A DNA stretch of 9,461 nucleotides from Candidatus Parcubacteria bacterium. Lineage in GTDB: Bacteria > Patescibacteriota > Minisyncoccia > Phycocordibacterales > Phycocordibacteraceae. This document shows, in pieces, positions 4,364 through 9,461 of the stretch. Made by a program: the position numbers and the translations under genes. The stretch spans positions 1 to 9,461 of the forward strand of contig DAICZX010000018.1 in the NCBI GenBank assembly GCA_027310925.1. Reading direction: 5' to 3'. Under the pieces are notes generated by a model. That model saw nothing but the letters and a program-made list of their open reading frames with translations, was not told the DNA's origin and did not search any database. Position 1 is the stretch's first letter. Every line of letters starts with the position of its first letter.

Positions 4364-6526
4364 ATGAACCCTGGGGACGCAATTGAGAAGCACTTCACAC
4401 GACTGAAGACAGAGCAGAAGCGCGCGCTCACGAAGCTAGGAATACGAACTATTCGCGACTTGCTCTACCATTTCCCTGCCCGCTATGAGAATGCGGGACC
4501 GACGGGAACGATTGCTGGCGTTACGACGGGTGCTGAGGTGACACTCTACGGCACCGTGCGTAAACCAGATATACGGAAAACCTGGAAGAGTCGCCGGCCG
4601 GTCGCTGAAGCTTGGCTCGAAGATGCGTCGGGAAAGATAAAAATGATGTGGTTCAGCCAGCCCTACATCGCGAAAACGCTACGTGATGGCATGGTTGTGA
4701 AGGTAAACGGGCGCGTGGGCGGCACGGGTACAAAAATCTACCTTGCGAATCCAGAAATAGACAAGTCGCCAGTTGCCCCCGAGGCAGTGCATGACACATT
4801 ATTTATTTCAGGCACTGAAATTCCGAGAAAAATGTATCCGATTTATTCAGAGAGTCGTGGCGTCTCATCGCTCTGGTTTCTGCATGCCATTCAGAAAGTC
4901 TTCGAGACGAAAGCGCATGAGGAGATCCCCGATCCGATTCCGACTGAAATTCTCGCACGCTACAATCTGCCTTCGCTCTCTTCCGCACTAATCTTCATTC
5001 ATGCACCGCGACGACCGCAAGATGCCGCAGCAGCACACAAACGTTTTGCTTTCGAAGAAGTATTCGCGCTCCAGGTGGTGATGCAGCAGCGCCGCCGTAC
5101 TTTCCTCGCACAATCTGCCTTGTCGGTCGCTGTCAATCGTGGCGCGCTCGCCGACTTCATTGGGTCCTTTCCCTTTCCCGCGACGAGAGCGCAAATACGC
5201 GCAATCGACGCCATCGTCACCGATTTTGAAAAAACCCACCCAATGCTGCGGCTTCTCGAAGGCGATGTGGGAAGCGGTAAAACTGCGGTTGCAGCAGCCA
5301 CCGCCTACCTCGTCGCGACCTCGCTCCCGAAGGGACGCATCGCCGGCACACTCCAGGTCGCATATCTCTGTCCGACCGAGATACTTGCGAAACAACACTT
5401 CTCTACGTTCGTTTCTTATTTCAAAAATCATCCCATACCTATCGGCCTCATCACCGGCAGCGAATGTCGAAAGTTCCCATCGAAAGTACGTTATGAGGAA
5501 TCGGCGAAGCTCCCGAAAACAGCGTTCAGAAAAATGGTCGCGAACGGCGAGATCCCGATCGTCATTGGCACGCACGCGCTCATCGAGAAGTCGCTCTCGT
5601 TCAAATATTTCGCGTATGCCATCATCGACGAGCAGCACCGCTTCGGCACCGCACATCGACAGAAGCTCGCGACCAAGGGTGCAAGCGCGCCACACCTGCT
5701 CTCAATGACGGCGACGCCTATCCCGCGCACGCTCGCACTCACGATCTATGGCGACCTCGACCTCACGCTTCTCGATGAAATGCCTGCTGGCAGAAAGCCG
5801 GTTATCACTGAAGTGCTTGGCCCCGAGAGGCGCGGGCGTGCGTACGAGCGCGTGCGTGCCGAGCTCGCAGAGGGCCGCCAGGCATACGTCATCTGCCCAC
5901 GTATCGACGAACCTGATCCGACTAAAGAACTTGCGCTCCAAGCAAAATCTGTGAAAGCCGAAGCGGCACGACTTGGGAAAGATGTATTCCCCGATGCGAC
6001 GATAGCCATCCTGCACAGCAAAATGCGTCCAACGGAAAAAGAAGAGACGATGCAGGAATTTGAAAAAGGAGAGATCGACATTCTCGTCGCGACCTCGGTC
6101 GTCGAGGTCGGCGTCAATGTCCCGGACGCGACCGTCATCCTCATCGAGGGCGCTGAACGCTTCGGTCTCGCGCAGCTGCACCAATTGCGTGGCCGAGTCA
6201 TTCGATCGACGCACCAGGCATATTGTTTCGCGCTGCCTGAGTCCTTCGGGCAAGTCACGAAGGATCGACTCAAGGCGTTCATCAATGCCAAAAACGGCTT
6301 CGAGCTCGCCGAATATGATCTTGCACTTCGCGGCGCGGGCGAGCTCACGGGCGGCAAGCAATGGGGCGTTTCGGATATCGCAATGGAGGCGCTGAAAAAT
6401 ATCAAGCTAGTGGAGGCGGCACGCGCCGAGGCAGCACATCTTGCCGCTCAAGATCCTGAATTAAAAAATCATATCGCGCTCGCAGCACGCGCCCATATCG
6501 CCGATCGCGAGATGCATTTGGAATGA
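4364..6526 (+). CDS. recG: ATP-dependent DNA helicase RecG
   Basis: RecG is a double-stranded DNA translocase that remodels stalled forks and Holliday junctions. The 720-residue product is close to the usual length (about 690). An N-terminal wedge/OB region (about 50-150) includes AEVTLYGTVRKPDI. Helicase motif I is GDVGSGKT (300-307) and motif II is DEQH (422-425). SMTATPIPRT follows, then the second helicase half with LHSKMRPTEKEE and ATSVVEVGVNVPDA. Motif VI reads QLRGRVIR (607-614), where the family normally has QLRGRVGR, so Ile613 replaces a conserved glycine. The downstream GTRQ-type element reads GGKQWG. I chose ATG 4364 because family similarity begins there; longer upstream frames run antisense through malic enzyme. 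There is no Shine-Dalgarno site; TATACT sits 6 nt before the ATG. Its stop is 3 bp from the stop of the converging surface-protein gene. Confidence 0.95.
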   Translation: MNPGDAIEKHFTRLKTEQKRALTKLGIRTIRDLLYHFPARYENAGPTGTIAGVTTGAEVTLYGTVRKPDIRKTWKSRRPVAEAWLEDASGKIKMMWFSQPYIAKTLRDGMVVKVNGRVGGTGTKIYLANPEIDKSPVAPEAVHDTLFISGTEIPRKMYPIYSESRGVSSLWFLHAIQKVFETKAHEEIPDPIPTEILARYNLPSLSSALIFIHAPRRPQDAAAAHKRFAFEEVFALQVVMQQRRRTFLAQSALSVAVNRGALADFIGSFPFPATRAQIRAIDAIVTDFEKTHPMLRLLEGDVGSGKTAVAAATAYLVATSLPKGRIAGTLQVAYLCPTEILAKQHFSTFVSYFKNHPIPIGLITGSECRKFPSKVRYEESAKLPKTAFRKMVANGEIPIVIGTHALIEKSLSFKYFAYAIIDEQHRFGTAHRQKLATKGASAPHLLSMTATPIPRTLALTIYGDLDLTLLDEMPAGRKPVITEVLGPERRGRAYERVRAELAEGRQAYVICPRIDEPDPTKELALQAKSVKAEAARLGKDVFPDATIAILHSKMRPTEKEETMQEFEKGEIDILVATSVVEVGVNVPDATVILIEGAERFGLAQLHQLRGRVIRSTHQAYCFALPESFGQVTKDRLKAFINAKNGFELAEYDLALRGAGELTGGKQWGVSDIAMEALKNIKLVEAARAEAAHLAAQDPELKNHIALAARAHIADREMHLE

Positions 6527-6529
6527 ACA

Positions 6530-9461
6530 TCATAAGGCGGTGCTTGTCGCGTCGTTCTGTGGGAGAGTTATTACCGGTAGCGTGCTCATTGCAGCCGTAT
6601 CGGTCGAAGTCAAACTGGTACCTGCTGATAGTGAAGACGTTGCGGTGCTCGTCGCGTCGTCGGTAGACACTATGGGCGGCGTGCTCGTCGAGAGGTCGAG
6701 AGAAAGAGGTCTCGACATTACCGAGACCGAGGTCGAGCAGGTGATGGTGGCACCAGTGGCGGTTATACCCGTACCGGTGAAGGTTGTGTCGGCGTTAATA
6801 GCTTCCGAGGTGGTCGTACCGGAGAGCGCGGGAGAGACAGAACCGATTCCCTGGTCTATGGAGAAGGTTCCTGCTTGAGGGAAGTTCCAGGAAAGGATTG
6901 TGCGGTCTCCGGGAGCGACAGAGGTTGAGGAGGCTGTGAGAGTGCAGGAAGCTTTTGGAGTGGATGCGCCTGAGTTTCCGCTTCCCTGTCCTTGGTTAGC
7001 GAGTATGCTTGCGAGTTGAGCTTGATCAATGCAGGTGGTGCCGACGCAGAGTTTTTGTGTATTAACAGTTGTCGCATTTAATACCGCTGTTGTTATCGAC
7101 TGCGCAAAACCACCAACCTCAGACGCAAGCGCTTGAATGGACCTAACGATCGGAGAAATGAGTCCTATGTAGTTGAGGGTGAGCGTGCCGTTCGGGGTAA
7201 GAGCGGTGGGGCTCGTGGTGGCAACGAGTTCGGGGAATATCTGCTGTACATCCTGAGCGAGGAAACCGAGGTTGGTGCCGCCTCCCGGTTGATCAAGACG
7301 CGTATAGGAGACCGGAGTGAGTCCAAGGATAGCAGCAAGAGAGGAGGAAGCGTCAAGAGGGGTGATGTTGGTCTTCAGACGTTTGTCGGACGATTGGTAG
7401 ATAGCACCTGAATAGGTGGCGTTTCCGCTGTCATAGACCTGGAAGAGTGTGGTAGAGGCGTTATTGGAGACGAGGAATACCGGTGTGGTGCTTGCGGCCG
7501 TGCTTGGAGCCCAGACGGTGAGAGTAGCGGCGGGGGAGGTGGTGCCTATGGCGATGGAGCCGCCAGTTGGCGCGGAAGACATGGCAGTCGAGGATGCATA
7601 CATACCAGAACCGTACAACACATTGCCGATATCGAGCTGACCGCTACCTGTCGTCGAGGCAAGCGTTACATTCTGTCCGAGCGCAAGGTTGTATGAGCCA
7701 ACGGTTCCATAGCCAGATTGGTAGCCGAGGAAGGTGTTGTTGATGGAGTAATCGTTTGTCGCTTCTACATAGCCGCTATAGTATCCGATATCGGTATTTC
7801 CTTGTACGCTGCCGCTAATAGCACCACCCGCAAAGTAACCGACTGCGGTGGTTGAGGTGCTCTCCACGCCAGCTATAGCGTGCATACCAACCGCGGCATT
7901 ATACGAGCTACCCACATTGCCAATTAGAGAGCCTACTCCAACCGCGACATTATTAATACCACTTACGTTTGAACTGAGAGCCGCGTTACCGATAGCGATG
8001 TTTGCATTCCCTGTCGTATTTGAGGTAAGAGCGTTGTAGCCAAAGGCGCTGTTACCATTACCTGTGTTGTTAACTAAAAGGGCGTCGGAACCGAAAGCGT
8101 TATTGTTAACACCATTGTTATCCTGCAGCGCCTCAAAACCGAACGCGCTGTTATTATTAGCGTTGACGCTAGTACTATTCCCAAAAACGTTATATCCGCC
8201 TCCGGTGTTGTAGTTGCCTCCTCCTAAGAAGTTACCACCCGCGTCCATGCCAAAGAAATTATCTCCTGAGAAGATAACTCCTGCCCGAAGAACCGGAACA
8301 CCGCCCATTTCATAGTTACCTCCGCCAGGGGTTGATGGTATATCCACATTACCGAGGACATTAAGCGCATCCCCAGGGATGTCAAAACCATTATTGCTAA
8401 TAGAAACTGCGCCCGCAAACGTACTCGTCGCCGTCGTACTCGTTGCGACTATATTCTGAAAGACGCCCTGTCCCGCCACCGAGAGCATGGCATAGGGAGA
8501 GGTTGTGCCAATACCTGTGTTGCCGTTACTGAGGATTGTAATCGTAGCGGAGCTGGAGGGGCCGATCATGAGAGAATGTGCGGTTGTGTTAGTGACGCTA
8601 TTCCCGATGGCAATGGCGCCGGCGGCGAACGCGCTCGTGTTGCTGCCGATTGCTACTGAATTTGAACTACCGGCGTCGTTTGAGAATCCAAACGCTGTAT
8701 CTTGCGTGCCAGTTGCACTATTATCCACTCCAACAGCGGATGAGAAAATACCGCTCGCGGTGTTAGCGTTTCCAATTGCTGTCGCAAGTGAAGAACTATT
8801 CACTGTGTTACCGGTTCCAACCGCAACACCGCCACTTGTATTCGTATTATTATACCCAAGCGTGTTTCCACCATTAGCAATGACCGGTGATCCTCCGATA
8901 AAGTATCCGTTCCCAGTTCCCACATTCACTCCTCCAACAAAGGTGGAGGTGGCAGTTGTTGAGGTTGCAGTGAAGTACGATCCGACTACCTGTCCAACTA
9001 CTGAGAGAGGAGCATAGGGAGAGGTTGTGCCAATACCGACATTGCCCGACGTGCGGTACACGTTGCCGGACGAGGTGGTCCAGTTGCCCACGCTTCCCCC
9101 ACCCACAAGCGAACCGTTCCAGTAGAGGGAACCGCTGGAGCTATAGAGACGATTGGTTGTCTGAGACGGTGTGACATCGGCAAGGAAGATCGGACCGTTC
9201 ACTGAGAAGACATCGGTAGGTGACGTGGTGCCTATGCCGACATTACCATTCGCGAGAATGGTGAGCGTGGAGGTGGCGGCGAGAATAGAGCCCGCAGAGG
9301 CGTAGAACGGAACTTGACCGACAGTACCGGAGGCAGTGACGCTTGAAACTGTACATGTGGAATCCGTTGGGAGACAGGCTGGGTCGGTGGTGGCACCTGG
9401 AGCGTAGGGCCAGGCATTAGCGGCTTGCGCCATAAACGGTGTTATGAGAAAGAGAGTGCTT
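6530..9461 (-). CDS. Secreted fibre/adhesin-like protein with Peptidase_S74 domain, 5' end outside window
   Basis: The frame is open to the right edge. Upstream of the ATG at 9433 it continues as STLFLITPF and then MAQAANAW, which is the hydrophobic core and cleavage region of a signal peptide, so the true start lies beyond 9461. Numbered from that internal Met, there are about 967 visible residues. Short GIGTTSP repeats occur at 66-72, 132-139, 307-313 and 629-634. A YadA-head-like stretch covers about 200-295, and 17-residue AxG repeats cover about 416-590. The Peptidase_S74 intramolecular chaperone is at about 676-790, with SDKRLK giving the expected Ser682-Lys687 dyad. LCVGTTC (795-801), an Ig-like domain (about 825-906, C830 and C899) and a Ser/Thr-rich tail follow. 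Six cysteines lie in three likely pairs, which fits an extracellular protein. It probably trimerises and self-cleaves. No LPXTG motif or C-terminal anchor is visible. Confidence 0.88.
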   Translation of the reverse strand, partial: STLFLITPFMAQAANAWPYAPGATTDPACLPTDSTCTVSSVTASGTVGQVPFYASAGSILAATSTLTILANGNVGIGTTSPTDVFSVNGPIFLADVTPSQTTNRLYSSSGSLYWNGSLVGGGSVGNWTTSSGNVYRTSGNVGIGTTSPYAPLSVVGQVVGSYFTATSTTATSTFVGGVNVGTGNGYFIGGSPVIANGGNTLGYNNTNTSGGVAVGTGNTVNSSSLATAIGNANTASGIFSSAVGVDNSATGTQDTAFGFSNDAGSSNSVAIGSNTSAFAAGAIAIGNSVTNTTAHSLMIGPSSSATITILSNGNTGIGTTSPYAMLSVAGQGVFQNIVATSTTATSTFAGAVSISNNGFDIPGDALNVLGNVDIPSTPGGGNYEMGGVPVLRAGVIFSGDNFFGMDAGGNFLGGGNYNTGGGYNVFGNSTSVNANNNSAFGFEALQDNNGVNNNAFGSDALLVNNTGNGNSAFGYNALTSNTTGNANIAIGNAALSSNVSGINNVAVGVGSLIGNVGSSYNAAVGMHAIAGVESTSTTAVGYFAGGAISGSVQGNTDIGYYSGYVEATNDYSINNTFLGYQSGYGTVGSYNLALGQNVTLASTTGSGQLDIGNVLYGSGMYASSTAMSSAPTGGSIAIGTTSPAATLTVWAPSTAASTTPVFLVSNNASTTLFQVYDSGNATYSGAIYQSSDKRLKTNITPLDASSSLAAILGLTPVSYTRLDQPGGGTNLGFLAQDVQQIFPELVATTSPTALTPNGTLTLNYIGLISPIVRSIQALASEVGGFAQSITTAVLNATTVNTQKLCVGTTCIDQAQLASILANQGQGSGNSGASTPKASCTLTASSTSVAPGDRTILSWNFPQAGTFSIDQGIGSVSPALSGTTTSEAINADTTFTGTGITATGATITCSTSVSVMSRPLSLDLSTSTPPIVSTDDATSTATSSLSAGTSLTSTDTAAMSTLPVITLPQNDATSTAL
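7064..7408 (-). other. Peptidase_S74 (intramolecular chaperone) domain region
   Basis: This segment encodes about residues 676-790 of the surface protein. SSDKRLKTNI is the family signature; the Ser and Lys five residues apart match the self-cleavage dyad known in phage endosialidases and MYRF. NLGFLAQDVQQIFPEL and LNYIGLISPIVRSIQAL are the other typical blocks. In phage fibres this domain is C-terminal and is shed after trimerisation; here about 177 more residues follow it. Confidence 0.88.
7664..8188 (-). repeat. About ten 17-residue AxG repeats in the surface protein
   Basis: About residues 416-590 repeat a core N-x-A-(F/I/V)-G-x-x-A-L. The core alanine (or its equivalent) falls at 430, 446, 463, 480, 497, 514, 530, 548, 568 and 584, so the spacing is 16-18 apart from one of 20. 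Copies include NSAFGFEAL, NNAFGSDAL, NSAFGYNAL and NIAIGNAAL. At DNA level the copies have diverged, so this is an old array, not a recent tandem expansion. Confidence 0.72.
8490..8515. repeat. 26-bp direct repeat, copy 1 (encodes IGTTSPYA region)
   Basis: An identical 26-bp block occurs at 9012-9037. It encodes the GIGTTSPYA unit, and both copies are followed in the protein by an LSV-GQ motif. Identity at wobble positions suggests recent duplication or gene conversion within the gene. Confidence 0.85.
8549..8836 (-). repeat. YadA-head-like repeats in the surface protein
   Basis: About residues 200-295 contain spaced blocks such as GVAVGTGN, ATAIGNANTASG, SSAVGVDNSATG, DTAFGFSN, SVAIGSN and AIAIGNSV. 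This A-(I/V)-G-(N/S) pattern with period near 14 is that of the left-handed beta-roll of YadA-type trimeric adhesins. It implies a trimeric rod or head segment. Confidence 0.66.
9012..9037. repeat. 26-bp direct repeat, copy 2 (encodes IGTTSPYA region)
   Basis: This is an exact match to 8490-8515, 522 bp apart. That distance is a multiple of three, so recombination between the copies would delete 174 residues in frame, including most of the YadA-like segment. Confidence 0.85.

Noticed and set aside
4339..4431. Upstream extension of malic enzyme by 31 residues
   Set aside because: It overlaps the recG start on the other strand. The MNAKN start fits the family's N-terminus and length.
4988..6405. 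Long minus-strand frames of up to 235 residues inside recG
   Set aside because: RecG is unambiguous by motifs. The opposite frames are rich in Arg and Ser and show no domain, as expected for shadows of a biased codon pattern.
6695..6716. 7-bp perfect hairpin (GTCGAGA / TCTCGAC) as a terminator for recG
   Set aside because: It lies about 170 bp past the recG stop inside the surface-protein coding region and has no T-run on either strand.
7664..8836. Regular spacing resembling a CRISPR array
   Set aside because: The repetition is at protein level within an open frame. DNA units differ in length and sequence and there are no conserved repeat/spacer boundaries.
8505..9017. 170-residue plus-strand frame opposite the surface-protein gene
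   Set aside because: It is a low-complexity Val/Pro/Ala shadow of the Thr/Gly-rich repeats and has no start signal.

Overview
The window looks like a piece of a Patescibacteria (Candidate Phyla Radiation) genome, most likely Parcubacteria; a Kaiserbacteria-like lineage is a guess. The main reason is the large secreted protein at the right end, which combines repeated GIGTTSP(Y) and TSTTATSTF idioms, a YadA-like head region, a Peptidase_S74 domain and an Ig-like domain. That style is familiar from Parcubacteria surface proteins. Tight packing, small intergenic gaps and mostly absent Shine-Dalgarno sites fit the same picture. Taxonomy is an inference and was not tested by any search.

Layout, left to right. 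Positions 1-133 hold only a doubtful partial reading frame with a small inverted repeat. A minus-strand tRNA-Ser(GGA) with encoded CCA lies at 134-223. A minus-strand cluster follows; in transcription order it reads malic enzyme (4338-3208), a three-helix membrane protein (3203-2769), LemA (2743-2186), a short GGDEF diguanylate cyclase (2173-1520), the HtpX-type membrane metalloprotease (1523-618), and a 65-residue cysteine motif protein (540-343) that ends in a strong intrinsic terminator (333-301). RecG helicase (4364-6526) runs divergently from malic enzyme, with 25 bp between the two start codons. It converges on the surface protein gene (9461-6530, minus strand, 5' end outside the window), with 3 bp between the two stop codons.

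How the parts fit. LemA and HtpX are commonly neighbours in bacteria and suggest a membrane protein quality-control unit. Here a cyclic-di-GMP synthase lies between them and shares a 4-bp ATGA overlap with htpX. Malic enzyme supplies pyruvate and reduced nicotinamide cofactor. RecG handles stalled forks and branched DNA. The S74 protein is exported and probably forms a trimeric fibre or adhesin on the cell surface.

The most interesting signal is regulatory. Three genes (recG, lemA and the membrane protein) have a -10-like hexamer of form TA(C/T)ACT exactly 6 nt before the ATG. That geometry predicts leaderless mRNAs. The recG hexamer lies in the palindrome AGTATACT and could also serve the divergent malic enzyme gene. 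The 65-residue gene is the exception, with a perfect AGGAGG ribosome binding site. Other points worth attention are a non-terminal S74 autoprotease domain, an altered helicase motif VI in RecG, and the cysteine motif mini-protein itself.
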